A stretch of 44,874 nt of DNA from NCBI GenBank assembly GCA_002450335.1, contig DJZB01000049.1, positions 1 to 44,874 of the forward strand, written 5' to 3'. Shown one piece after another: positions 8,098 through 16,157 of this stretch. Both the position numbers and the translations under genes were made by a program. Numbering within the stretch: position 1 is the stretch's first letter; every line of letters begins with the position of its first letter. A model generated the notes under the pieces. That model did not search any database and was not told the DNA's origin. It was given only the letters and a program-made list of their open reading frames with translations. Origin of the DNA: Rhodobiaceae bacterium UBA6963. Its GTDB lineage: Bacteria > Pseudomonadota > Alphaproteobacteria > RS24.

Positions 8098-8726
8098 TGC
8101 TCCTGGTCGGCCTGACAGGCTCTATAGGTATGGGTAAGTCTAAATCAGCAGAGCTTTTTGAGGCTGAGGGTCTGCCGGTTTATGATGCCGATGCGTCGGT
8201 GCACGCGCTTTATGAAAAGGGCGGCGCGGCTGTTGAGCCGCTCTCTGATTGTTTTCCTGAGGCCATAAAAGATGGCGTCGTGGACCGGACGATACTGGGA
8301 CAACTGGTCCTTAATGACAGTGAGATGCTGAAAAAGCTTGAAAGCATTGTTCACCCGCTTGCCGGTCAGATGCAAAGGGAATTTTTAGAGGCACAGGAGG
8401 CCTCTGGTAAGCGGGCCGTTATTCTGGACATTCCACTCCTGCTGGAAAAAAATGCCGAGGGTCTTGTTGATGTCGTTGTTGTTGTGAGCACCACCCCTGA
8501 AGTACAGAAAAAGCGCGTACTTGAGCGCCCGGGCATGACGGAAGAGAAGTTTCTGTCTATTTTGAACAAGCAAATGCCGGATGCAGAGAAACGAGAAAAA
8601 GCAGATTTTGTTGTGGATAGCACCATTTCCGTGGCAGACGCTCACAGGCAAATCAGGGATATAATAGATAAGCTTGATGGTTTTCCGGCGCGTGCGCTGG
8701 CTGTCAGAAAAGAGTTAATGAAATAG
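8097..8726 (+). CDS. coaE: Dephospho-CoA kinase
   Basis: Phosphorylates the 3' hydroxyl of dephospho-CoA, the last step of coenzyme A synthesis. The 209-residue protein has the P-loop GSIGMGKS at 8-15, the YDADASVHALY motif of the substrate site and the lid-region segment typical of CoaE. The ATG overlaps the aroE stop. A second gene of CoA synthesis, coaA, is in this window at 15177-16148, so the first and last kinases of the pathway are both origin-proximal here. Confidence 0.97.
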   Translation: MLLVGLTGSIGMGKSKSAELFEAEGLPVYDADASVHALYEKGGAAVEPLSDCFPEAIKDGVVDRTILGQLVLNDSEMLKKLESIVHPLAGQMQREFLEAQEASGKRAVILDIPLLLEKNAEGLVDVVVVVSTTPEVQKKRVLERPGMTEEKFLSILNKQMPDAEKREKADFVVDSTISVADAHRQIRDIIDKLDGFPARALAVRKELMK

Positions 8727-8753
8727 GATTGCCATCCTAAAAGAGTGAGCCAG

Positions 8754-9452
8754 ATGAGAGAAATTATCCTCGATACAGAAACCACCGGCATAAGTCCAGA
8801 TGATGGTGATCGGATTGTTGAAATCGGGTGCCTTGAGGTTGATCACCAAGTGCCAACCGGCAGAACATTCCAATGCTATCTCAACCCTGAACGCCCAATG
8901 TCCCAAGGGGCGGCAAACATAACCGGCATAACTGATGCCTTTTTGCGCGACAAACCCAAATTTGCCGAAAAGGTGGATGATTTTCTTGCTTTCATTGGGG
9001 ACAGCAAGCTGGTTATGCACAACGCCCCATTTGATATGGGTTTTTTGAATCATGAATTAGCTTTGCTTGGCCTCCCGGCGCTGGGTAATGAACGTGTCAT
9101 TGACACTTTGGAAATTGCACGTACGAAATTTGCCGGGGCGAAAAATGATTTGAATTCTCTCTGCCGAAGATTTGGTGTCGACAATTCCGGGCGGGAAAAG
9201 CATGGAGCTTTGCTTGATAGTGAATTGCTCGCCGAGGTTTATCTTGAACTGAAGGGCGGTCGTCAGCCCGGGCTGATTTTTAAACAAGACCGGCTAGACG
9301 GCAATGATCAGGAAATAAAGCAGACTTCGGCCGCGGCGCGCCCACGACGCTCAACACCGCTTGCGTCACGTCTTACACAAGCAGAAGAAGGCGCGCATCA
9401 GGAATTTATTAAAAACCTGTCTGCGCCTTCTAAATGGTTGGTTTCTGACTGA
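8754..9452 (+). CDS. dnaQ: DNA polymerase III epsilon subunit (proofreading exonuclease)
   Basis: 3'-5' exonuclease that proofreads for DNA polymerase III. Using the ATG at 8754 gives 232 residues. The three Exo motifs are intact: D7-x-E9 in DTETTG, HNAPFD ending at D94, and the ExoIII-epsilon H150-x4-D155 in HGALLD. The C-terminal tail beyond residue 180 carries the alpha-subunit-binding region. An in-frame GTG at 8745 would add three residues, but MREI directly before LDTETTG is the common family start. The gene ends an operon beginning at ppsR and converges with secB with an 11-base gap. Confidence 0.96.
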   Translation: MREIILDTETTGISPDDGDRIVEIGCLEVDHQVPTGRTFQCYLNPERPMSQGAANITGITDAFLRDKPKFAEKVDDFLAFIGDSKLVMHNAPFDMGFLNHELALLGLPALGNERVIDTLEIARTKFAGAKNDLNSLCRRFGVDNSGREKHGALLDSELLAEVYLELKGGRQPGLIFKQDRLDGNDQEIKQTSAAARPRRSTPLASRLTQAEEGAHQEFIKNLSAPSKWLVSD

Positions 9453-9463
9453 TAAATAACCGC

Positions 9464-9982
9464 TTAGTTTGGCTGATTGCCTGCGTCACCATTCTCCTGA
9501 GCCGCACGCGCCTCACCCTGTTGGTAAAGTCCGGCAAAATTAATGGGATCAAGCATAAGTGTTGGGTAACCGCTATTTTGTGTAACATCGGCAATAATTT
9601 GGCGGGCAAAAGGAAACAGATGACGTGGCGCCTCAATAAGCAGAGCTGGGCGTAAAGCCTCTTGTGTAAGTCCAACGATTTTAAATACACCGGCATAAAC
9701 AAGTTCGACAATAAATAAGGTATTCTCACCGGTTTTGGCCTCAACGCGAAAGTTCAGCGTTACCTCATGGGCATCATCGTGCAACGGGGTTGTGCCAACA
9801 TTGACTTGCACATCAATGTTGGAGCCCTCTTTGCTTTCAGCGGGCTTGTTGGGTGCATGGGGGTTCTCAAAAGATAAATCTTTTACATATTGGCTGAGAA
9901 CACTAAAGCTTGGCCCTTCAGCGCCGCCAGCATTTGAATTTGCTGCAGTTTGAGGGGTGTCATTATTATCATCGGCGGTCAT
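9464..9982 (-). CDS. secB: Protein-export chaperone SecB
   Basis: Tetrameric cytoplasmic chaperone that keeps preproteins unfolded and hands them to SecA. The 172-residue protein begins with an acidic, Asn-rich and disordered-looking segment of about 25 residues, then the fold starts at FSVLSQYVKDLSFENPHAP. The conserved LIEAPRHLFPFARQIIADVT segment lies in the second half, followed by PINFAGLYQQ. AAAGGA sits eight bases before the ATG. It lies 48 bases downstream of fxsA on the same strand and may share its transcript. Confidence 0.96.
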   Translation of the reverse strand: MTADDNNDTPQTAANSNAGGAEGPSFSVLSQYVKDLSFENPHAPNKPAESKEGSNIDVQVNVGTTPLHDDAHEVTLNFRVEAKTGENTLFIVELVYAGVFKIVGLTQEALRPALLIEAPRHLFPFARQIIADVTQNSGYPTLMLDPINFAGLYQQGEARAAQENGDAGNQPN

Positions 9983-10030
9983 GGCGTCGTCCTTTAGGTT
10001 TTCAAATCTGCTTGAATATTTGGGTGATGC

Positions 10031-10528
10031 TTAACTTTCAGGGTCGTTTTTGTCAATCACGATGTGGTTGGCGTCAATGACATCATCATCGTTTGCCGGG
10101 GTGGGGCGCGCGCCCCTGTCATGCGATGACGCGCCGGAATAAAAACGGGCACTGAACATATCAGCCGTAAACTTAGTCATTATGCTCCCCACAACGAAGT
10201 CCAACAGCAGGGATCTAATCGGCGGTATGAGCAATAGAAAACCAACGCCGTCTGTAAAGAAGCCGGGGATAATCAGCATCAGGCCTGCGAGCAAGACAAG
10301 GATGCCATGTGCAAGCGCTTTTGCCGGGGGTTGGCCCTTGCTTATCTGACTTTGTGCGTCTCTTAAAATTGAAAAGCCCTGATAGCGCACGAGCCCCACA
10401 CCTACCACTGCGGTGGTAATAATAAGCAGGATTGTTGCGCCGGCGCCGATGTTGCTCCCGATATCAATCAGGAGTGTAATCTCGACAATTGGCAGTAAAA
10501 TGAAAAAAACTAACAATAAAAGAGACAT
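10031..10528 (-). CDS. fxsA: FxsA family membrane protein
   Basis: Small inner-membrane protein of the FxsA family, named for suppression of F-plasmid exclusion of phage T7 in E. coli; its native role is unknown. The 165-residue sequence has hydrophobic helices at about 1-22, 28-46, 75-95 and 98-115, the LLPIVEITLLIDIGSNIGAGAT and VRYQGFSILRDAQ motifs and a hydrophilic C-terminal tail from about 130. It is transcribed towards secB and is divergent from the Tim44-domain gene, a conserved arrangement in this class. AGGAAAAAG precedes the ATG. Confidence 0.9.
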   Translation of the reverse strand: MSLLLLVFFILLPIVEITLLIDIGSNIGAGATILLIITTAVVGVGLVRYQGFSILRDAQSQISKGQPPAKALAHGILVLLAGLMLIIPGFFTDGVGFLLLIPPIRSLLLDFVVGSIMTKFTADMFSARFYSGASSHDRGARPTPANDDDVIDANHIVIDKNDPES

Positions 10529-10660
10529 AATTAACTTTTTCCTGTTTATTCAGAGGCTAGCTTAACTAACTCTGCATGAGACAACTCACCACGGGTAAAT
10601 AATCTCATAGTTTCTGTTTTTCATGTAGGATGTTGCAATAAAGATTACAAGGAGTGTGTC

Positions 10661-11341
10661 ATTACTATCTTAAACCTCATATTGCTGGTTTTTGTAATCG
10701 TCATTATCTGGCGGCTGAATGCTGTTTTGGGTACAGGCGGCAGCACCAACAATAAAAATAACGACACTTATGGTTTTGGTCTGGATGACAGAGATAAAAA
10801 CCGCAATAAAAACATTGGTAGCAAAGGGCAAAGAGCAAATGTTGCTCCCGCCCGCCCGCCTCTGCGCGTGGTGGCCAATGGTGAGACACCCAAAACTGCT
10901 GACGAATTGACAAACATTCGCGGACTTGACCCGTCTTTTGATGCGCGCCTCTTTATTGAAAATGCCTCCAATGCCTATGAAATTATTTTAAGGTGCTTCT
11001 CGGAGCATGACCGCAAAACACTCAAACCTCTGGTGAGCGCTGAGGTTTACCAAGGCTTTGATCAGGTCATGAAATCTCGTGAGCAAGAGGGACATAGCCT
11101 ACGAACAGAAATAATATCTGTCGATCGCGCTGAAATAGCGGATGTTGAGCTAGATGGCAGCGTTGCAAGAATTACAATTAACTTTGAGGCTTCGTTGGCA
11201 TCGGCGCTCACTGACAGTGCCGGAGAGGTACTTGAGGGTGGGCTGGAAAATATTAACAATAATAAAGATTTGTGGAGCTTTGAACGCGATCTGAAGAAAA
11301 AAAATCCGATTTGGGTTTTGGTCGCCACTGAAAGTGTCTAG
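10661..11341 (+). CDS. Tim44-domain membrane-anchored protein, apparent ATT start
   Basis: A Tim44 / Tim44-like (TimA) domain protein of about 226 residues. An N-terminal transmembrane helix ends in WRLNAVLG, the common family motif R-L-x-x-V-L-G. A Gly/Asn/Lys-rich linker follows, then the Tim44 domain from about residue 80 (FDARLFIENASNAYEIIL) to the end. No in-frame ATG or GTG exists upstream of the helix. A strong Shine-Dalgarno AAGGAG at 10649-10654 lies six bases before ATT at 10661, which would restore the full helix; the in-frame TTG at 10682 has no ribosome site and removes seven helix residues. I prefer ATT but this is inference. Mitochondrial Tim44 drives protein import; the bacterial role is unclear. 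Confidence 0.82.
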   Translation: MTILNLILLVFVIVIIWRLNAVLGTGGSTNNKNNDTYGFGLDDRDKNRNKNIGSKGQRANVAPARPPLRVVANGETPKTADELTNIRGLDPSFDARLFIENASNAYEIILRCFSEHDRKTLKPLVSAEVYQGFDQVMKSREQEGHSLRTEIISVDRAEIADVELDGSVARITINFEASLASALTDSAGEVLEGGLENINNNKDLWSFERDLKKKNPIWVLVATESV

Positions 11342-11344
11342 GCC

Positions 11345-11950
11345 ATGCAGGGTTCTGAGAAGAATTCTGGGAAAAACAAATTAACCCTATCTCCAGGTGA
11401 TGATGAGGCTGATGTCTGGAGGCGTGTAACAAAATCAACCCGAGAGCTGAGCAAGAAACAAAAAGACTCTTATCAGGCCGAGCGGCTGAGCAAGCCTGCG
11501 CAAACAGACGCTAAAATACCCGCGTCCGCGAGGGTGACTACAGCCAAGCAGCCTCCCAAAAAACATGTCTCAAAACCTGAACCAAAGCCTGTCCCCCGAA
11601 GGTCTGTAAATAAGCCAGAGAAGCTGGAGAAACTAGACCGCAATGAGTTGCGCCGCGTGCGCCGCGGGCGTGATGCCATTGAGCAAACACTTGACCTGCA
11701 TGGCTCCAGGGCGGCTCCTGCGCAAAAAAGAGTTGAAGCCTTTATCCGAGCGGCTCACGCAAATAGATGCAAATGGGTGCTTATAATAACCGGTAAGGGC
11801 GAACAAGGTGAAGGTACCTTAAAAAAGCAGACCCCCATTTGGTTGGGCGCATTAGCTGAGCAGGGTCTTGTTATGGGTTTTGATTTGGCACCTCAAAACA
11901 TGGGAGGCAGTGGTGCGGTATGCGTGCGCCTCCGGAGAAAAAAGACATAA
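11345..11950 (+). CDS. Smr-domain protein
   Basis: A 201-residue protein with a basic, Lys/Pro-rich N-terminal half (residues 1-105) and a C-terminal Smr (small MutS-related) domain from about 110. The Smr signatures LDLHGSRAAPA, the ITGKG loop and the closing GGSGAVCVRLRR are all present. Stand-alone Smr domains are nucleases or nucleic-acid-binding proteins; the substrate of this group is not established. It starts four bases after the Tim44-domain gene. In many alphaproteobacteria mltA lies between these two genes; it is absent here. Confidence 0.9.
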   Translation: MQGSEKNSGKNKLTLSPGDDEADVWRRVTKSTRELSKKQKDSYQAERLSKPAQTDAKIPASARVTTAKQPPKKHVSKPEPKPVPRRSVNKPEKLEKLDRNELRRVRRGRDAIEQTLDLHGSRAAPAQKRVEAFIRAAHANRCKWVLIITGKGEQGEGTLKKQTPIWLGALAEQGLVMGFDLAPQNMGGSGAVCVRLRRKKT

Positions 11951-11960
11951 CACCAAAATA

Positions 11961-11976
11961 TGCCAAAATATTGGCA
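11961..11976. repeat. 16-base inverted repeat upstream of hisB
   Basis: TGCCAA-AATA-TTGGCA, perfect six-base arms around four A/T bases, 50 bases before the hisB ATG. No U-rich run follows, so it looks more like an operator than a Rho-independent terminator. The binding protein is unknown. Confidence 0.4.
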
Positions 11977-12026
11977 AATCACCCTGACACCTGTTAAAAA
12001 GGCCGTAACAAAATCTGGTAGGACAC

Positions 12027-12623
12027 ATGTCAAGAACAGCAGAAATTAAGCGTGAAACAAAAGAAACAGGGGTGACAGTCAAACTGAACCTTGATGGCAC
12101 GGGCGTATATAATGTCGCCACAGGGATTGGATTTCTGGATCATATGCTCGAACAACTCTCGCGGCACTCCTTGATTGATCTTGAAGTGATTGCGAAGGGT
12201 GACCTGCATATTGATTTTCACCACACCACTGAAGATACGGGTATCGTTATTGGTGAAGCTGTACGCAAGGCGTTGGGTGATTTTAAGGGGCTTGTCAGAT
12301 ATGGCAGTGCCATCATTCCAATGGATGAGACCTGTAGCCGCGTATCTCTTGATGTTTCACAACGACCATACCTTATTTGGAAAGTGGATTTCACAAAGCC
12401 TAAACTTGGTGATATGGATACTGAGCTTTTCAAGGAATGGTTTCAGGCCTTTGCACAATCTGCCGGCATAACACTGCATATTGAAAATATGTATGGTGAA
12501 AATAATCACCACATTATTGAAAGTTGTTTTAAGGGGCTGGCGCGCGCTTTGCGTCAGGCAATAGACATTGATCCACGTAAGACAGATGACATTCCCTCCA
12601 CAAAAGGCGTGCTCGGCAACTAA
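12027..12623 (+). CDS. hisB: Imidazoleglycerol-phosphate dehydratase
   Basis: Dehydrates imidazoleglycerol phosphate to imidazoleacetol phosphate in histidine synthesis. The 198-residue length shows a single-domain enzyme without the phosphatase domain fused in enterobacteria. The manganese-binding histidine motifs GFLDHMLEQLSRHS, DFHHTTEDTG and ENNHHIIES are present. It is the first gene of the his cluster; the 76 bases upstream hold an inverted repeat at 11961-11976 and a weak ribosome site. hisH follows after 39 bases. Confidence 0.97.
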   Translation: MSRTAEIKRETKETGVTVKLNLDGTGVYNVATGIGFLDHMLEQLSRHSLIDLEVIAKGDLHIDFHHTTEDTGIVIGEAVRKALGDFKGLVRYGSAIIPMDETCSRVSLDVSQRPYLIWKVDFTKPKLGDMDTELFKEWFQAFAQSAGITLHIENMYGENNHHIIESCFKGLARALRQAIDIDPRKTDDIPSTKGVLGN

Positions 12624-12662
12624 CTTGGACCGACCTCCTTTGGACTTTTTGGGGATGAGGGT

Positions 12663-13301
12663 TTGACAATAGCGATAATCGACTATGGTTCAGGCAATTT
12701 GCGCTCAGCGCAAAAAGCATTTGAGCGCGTCGCATCCGAGCTTTCCTTAACATCTGAGGTAATATTGACTGCGCAGGCCACTGATGTTGCTGCAGCAGAT
12801 TATATTGTTTTGCCTGGGGTTGGCGCTTTTGCAGATTGTGCGGCGGGGCTTGCTGCACTTGATGGTATGACGGATGCCCTGAGCGAGGCTGTTCTTGATG
12901 GCGGCAAGCCGTTTTTGGGAATTTGTGTGGGCATGCAATTATTGGCGACTACGGGCCATGAGCGGGTTGTGACAAGTGGGCTTAATTGGTTGCCAGGGCA
13001 AGTGCAAAAGCTTGATGTTGACAGCGCCACTCATAAAATTCCGCATATGGGCTGGAATATGCTGGATGTGGTGAATGGTCATAAGGTGCTTGAAGGGCTG
13101 GAAGGTGAGGCTGTTTATTTTGTCCATTCTTTTGCCTTCTGCCCTGATGACGAAAATAATTGTCTGGCAACCACGACCCACGGGGCGTCATTTGCCGCAA
13201 CCGTTGGGCGAGACAATATTATCGGCACACAGTTCCATCCGGAAAAAAGTCAACATGTCGGCTTGCGCCTTATTAAAAACTTTCTGGAGTGGCGACCATG
13301 A
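12663..13301 (+). CDS. hisH: Imidazole glycerol phosphate synthase, glutaminase subunit
   Basis: Class I glutamine amidotransferase that supplies ammonia to HisF. The 212-residue protein shows the Cys-His-Glu triad: C88 in GICVGMQ, H192 and E194 in QFHPEKS. The N-terminal IAIIDYGSGN is the standard start. Initiation is at TTG (12663), with GAGG just upstream; no in-frame ATG precedes the conserved N-terminus. The stop overlaps the hisA start in ATGA, so the two are probably coupled. Confidence 0.96.
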   Translation: MTIAIIDYGSGNLRSAQKAFERVASELSLTSEVILTAQATDVAAADYIVLPGVGAFADCAAGLAALDGMTDALSEAVLDGGKPFLGICVGMQLLATTGHERVVTSGLNWLPGQVQKLDVDSATHKIPHMGWNMLDVVNGHKVLEGLEGEAVYFVHSFAFCPDDENNCLATTTHGASFAATVGRDNIIGTQFHPEKSQHVGLRLIKNFLEWRP

Positions 13302-14026
13302 TTTTATTTCCTGCAATTGATTTGAAAGGTGGCGAGTGCGTTCGCCTCGAACAGGGAGACATGAACCGGGCAACCGTCTTTAATGATGACCCCGCGGCAC
13401 AGGCGGCGGCTTTCCAATTGCAAGGATTTTCGCATCTTCATCTTGTTGATTTAGACGGAGCTTTTGCAGGAGCGCCCGTTAATGCTGATGCCGTTGACCG
13501 CATTCTGGCGGCCACGACAGTCACGACCCAGCTTGGCGGCGGGATTAGAGATTTGCCGACAATTGAAAGCTGGCTTTCAAGGGGGATTGGCCGCGTCATT
13601 CTTGGAACGGCAGCAGTGCGGAACCCCGAACTTGTTATGGAGGCCTGTCGCGCCTTTCCGGACCGCATTGTTGTTGGCATAGATGCACGTGATGGAAAAG
13701 TTGCTGTTGAGGGTTGGGCTGAAGCCGGCGACATGGATGCCCAAATGCTTGCCAAGAAATTTCAGGATGTAGGCGTTTCAGCCATTGTTTACACGGATAT
13801 TGACCGCGACGGGATGCTTCAAGGTATTAATATTGAAGCGACAGCCGCATTAGCGCGGGCCGTTAATATTCCCGTCATTGCCTCCGGTGGATTGGCCGGC
13901 TCTGAAGACCTCGAAAAGCTTTTGGCGGTTGAGGGTGATGGTGTAACCGGTGTTATCTCAGGCCGCGCGCTTTATGATGGTCGTCTAGATGCGGCCGTCG
14001 CCTTGGCAATGGAGGGGATATGCTGA
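13298..14026 (+). CDS. hisA: Phosphoribosylformimino-5-aminoimidazole carboxamide ribotide isomerase
   Basis: Amadori isomerase converting ProFAR to PRFAR, a (beta/alpha)8 barrel of 242 residues. The N-terminal FPAIDLKGGECVRL carries the catalytic Asp D8, and the second half has VGIDARDGKVAVEGW and the VYTDIDRDGML and SGGLAG phosphate-binding segments. The ATG at 13298 overlaps the hisH stop and has GGAG eight bases upstream, so I prefer it to the GTG at 13289. Its stop overlaps the start of hisF. Confidence 0.97.
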   Translation: MILFPAIDLKGGECVRLEQGDMNRATVFNDDPAAQAAAFQLQGFSHLHLVDLDGAFAGAPVNADAVDRILAATTVTTQLGGGIRDLPTIESWLSRGIGRVILGTAAVRNPELVMEACRAFPDRIVVGIDARDGKVAVEGWAEAGDMDAQMLAKKFQDVGVSAIVYTDIDRDGMLQGINIEATAALARAVNIPVIASGGLAGSEDLEKLLAVEGDGVTGVISGRALYDGRLDAAVALAMEGIC

Positions 14027-14778
14027 AGACCCGCATTATTCCATGCCTTGATGTTAAAGATGGGCGCGTCGTCAAGGGAGTCAATTTTGTTGATCTTGTT
14101 GATGCGGGTGACCCCGTAGAGGCTGCACGCGCTTATGATGCTGCTGGCGCGGATGAGCTTTGTTTTCTGGATATTACAGCCAGCCATGAGCGCAGAAGCA
14201 TTTTGCTTGATGTCGTTCGCTCGACAGCTGAGCAATGTTTTATGCCGTTGACAGTGGGGGGCGGTGTGCGAACGCCTCAAGATGTTCGCGAACTTCTGCT
14301 GGCAGGTGCTGATAAAGTTTCGTTCAACACGACTGCTGTTAAAGACCCTGATGTGGTTGCAGTGTCGGCGCAAAAATTTGGGTCGCAATGCATTGTTGTC
14401 GCCATTGACGCCAAGCAGACCGATGAGGAAAGATGGGAAATTTTTACCCATGGCGGACGCGAGGCGACAGGGATTGAGGCTGTCGGCTTTGCACAAGAAA
14501 TGGTCGCTCGCGGTGCCGGAGAGATACTTCTAACTTCTATGGATCGCGACGGAACCAGAGCAGGTTTTGATTTGGCCTTGACCAGAAGGCTTGCTGATGC
14601 TGTGCCGGTACCCGTAATTGCTTCTGGCGGTGTTGGGCATCCGGAGCATTTTGTCAGCGGCGTTGTTGAAGGGCATGCAAGCGCGGTGCTCGCGGCAAGC
14701 ATTTTCCATTTTGGGGACTTTACAATTTCTGAAGCCAAGCAGATTATGCAATCCGCCGGAATAGAGGTCAGGCTATAG
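14020..14778 (+). CDS. hisF: Imidazole glycerol phosphate synthase, cyclase subunit
   Basis: Cyclises PRFAR with ammonia from HisH to give imidazoleglycerol phosphate and AICAR. The 252-residue barrel has the catalytic D11 in IPCLDVKDGRVVKG, the VGGGVRTPQD loop, AIDAKQ and LTSMDRDGT with the second catalytic Asp, and ASGGVG near the end. GGAGGGG precedes the ATG, which overlaps the hisA stop by seven bases. Partner HisH is encoded two genes upstream. Confidence 0.98.
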   Translation: MLKTRIIPCLDVKDGRVVKGVNFVDLVDAGDPVEAARAYDAAGADELCFLDITASHERRSILLDVVRSTAEQCFMPLTVGGGVRTPQDVRELLLAGADKVSFNTTAVKDPDVVAVSAQKFGSQCIVVAIDAKQTDEERWEIFTHGGREATGIEAVGFAQEMVARGAGEILLTSMDRDGTRAGFDLALTRRLADAVPVPVIASGGVGHPEHFVSGVVEGHASAVLAASIFHFGDFTISEAKQIMQSAGIEVRL

Positions 14779-14814
14779 GTAAGGCTCTTATGAGAGCTTC
14801 AATAGGAAAATTAA

Positions 14815-15162
14815 ATGGTGTCTCGAAAATCAGAAATTCTTGATCAACTCTTTGAGATCATAGAAGCACGTAAGAGCGGCGATGTTGATGCTTCTTACAC
14901 AGCGAAACTCATCTCAAAAGGGCCGGCAGCTATTGGGCGAAAGCTTAATGAAGAGGCTGTCGAAGCATTGATTGCCGCAGCACAGAATAATCCCGCAGAG
15001 CTGGCTCAGGAGGCTGCTGATGTGACTTTTCATTTGTTGGTTTTGTTGGCATCGCTGGGTGTCAACCCTGATGAGGTTTGGGATATTCTCGCCAAGAGAC
15101 AAGGCGTTTCAGGTCTTGAGGAAAAGGCATCAAGACATCCGGCGGATAAAAAGAGGTTGTAA
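14815..15162 (+). CDS. hisE: Phosphoribosyl-ATP pyrophosphatase
   Basis: Hydrolyses phosphoribosyl-ATP to phosphoribosyl-AMP in the second step of histidine synthesis. A 115-residue stand-alone HisE of the MazG-like fold, with metal-binding acidic motifs in KLNEEAVEALIAA and EAADVTFHLLVLLA. HisI is not fused and not present in the window, so at least hisI, hisG, hisC and hisD are elsewhere. It lies 36 bases after hisF, with AGGA before the ATG, and 14 bases before coaA. Confidence 0.95.
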   Translation: MVSRKSEILDQLFEIIEARKSGDVDASYTAKLISKGPAAIGRKLNEEAVEALIAAAQNNPAELAQEAADVTFHLLVLLASLGVNPDEVWDILAKRQGVSGLEEKASRHPADKKRL

Positions 15163-15176
15163 AAGGGGATTAGCGT

Positions 15177-16148
15177 ATGAGAAACCCTGAGGATAAGAGT
15201 GGAGACGATAACGGCAACCCGCCCTCCCCCTATCGGCATTTTTCAGCCACAGCCTGGGGGCGGCTGCGTGATGACACGCCTTTGCCGCTGACTGAAGAAG
15301 AAGTTGTCGGTTTGCGCGGGCGCGGTGAGACGGTCTCAATCGCTGAGGTTGAACAAATTTATCTACCATTATCGCGCCTTCTTAATTTTTATGCGGAGGG
15401 GGTGCAAACCCTTCACGGAGCGACCAACGCCTTTCTTGGGAATACCCAGAAGGTACCTTATATAATTGGTGTGGCCGGGTCCGTCGCTGTCGGGAAAAGC
15501 ACCACATCTCGCATTCTGAAGGAATTGCTGGCGCGTTGGCCGAGCCATCCAAAAGTTGAACTGGTGACAACAGACGGATTTTTACATCCAAATAAAATTC
15601 TTGAGGAGCGCGGCCTTGCCGACAGAAAAGGCTTCCCTGAAAGTTTTGATCTGGCCGGCCTGAGGGAATTTCTAACCAATGTGAAATCCGGTGAGAAGGG
15701 TCTTCAAGCCCCAACATATTCACACATCATTTATGATGTTGTGCCGGATCAATATCTTGAAGTGGATCAACCGGATATCTTGATTGTTGAGGGGTTGAAT
15801 GTGTTGCAGCCGGCTCGTCCGGATGATGCGTCTGAGGGCATTCCGTTTGTTTCGGATTTCTTTGATTTTTCAATTTTTATTGATGCTGAGCCGCCGATCA
15901 TTGAAGAGTGGTATGTTGAGCGTTTTCTGGGACTGCGACAGACAGCGTTTAGTCAGCCTGATGCTTACTTCTCACGCTACGCCGATTTAGATGATGTGGA
16001 CGCGGACCGCGTGGCACGAGAAATTTGGAAACTGATAAATTTGCGCAATCTGGAAGAAAATATTCTCCCGACACGCTGGCGCGCAGACCTTGTTTTGCAT
16101 AAATCTGCCGACCACACGATTGATCAGGTGTCTCTCAGAAAGATTTAA
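15177..16148 (+). CDS. coaA: Pantothenate kinase, type I
   Basis: Phosphorylates pantothenate, the committed step of coenzyme A synthesis. The 323-residue protein is the bacterial type I enzyme: P-loop GVAGSVAVGKSTTSR at about 97-111, TTDGFLHPN, the RKGFPESFD motif and the YSHIIYDVVPDQ segment, followed by the conserved IVEGLNVLQ. It is last in the his series; AGGGG precedes the ATG. Feedback control by CoA is typical of this type but not visible from sequence. It converges with the PfkB kinase gene, nine bases apart. Confidence 0.97.
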   Translation: MRNPEDKSGDDNGNPPSPYRHFSATAWGRLRDDTPLPLTEEEVVGLRGRGETVSIAEVEQIYLPLSRLLNFYAEGVQTLHGATNAFLGNTQKVPYIIGVAGSVAVGKSTTSRILKELLARWPSHPKVELVTTDGFLHPNKILEERGLADRKGFPESFDLAGLREFLTNVKSGEKGLQAPTYSHIIYDVVPDQYLEVDQPDILIVEGLNVLQPARPDDASEGIPFVSDFFDFSIFIDAEPPIIEEWYVERFLGLRQTAFSQPDAYFSRYADLDDVDADRVAREIWKLINLRNLEENILPTRWRADLVLHKSADHTIDQVSLRKI

Positions 16149-16157
16149 GAGAAATAT

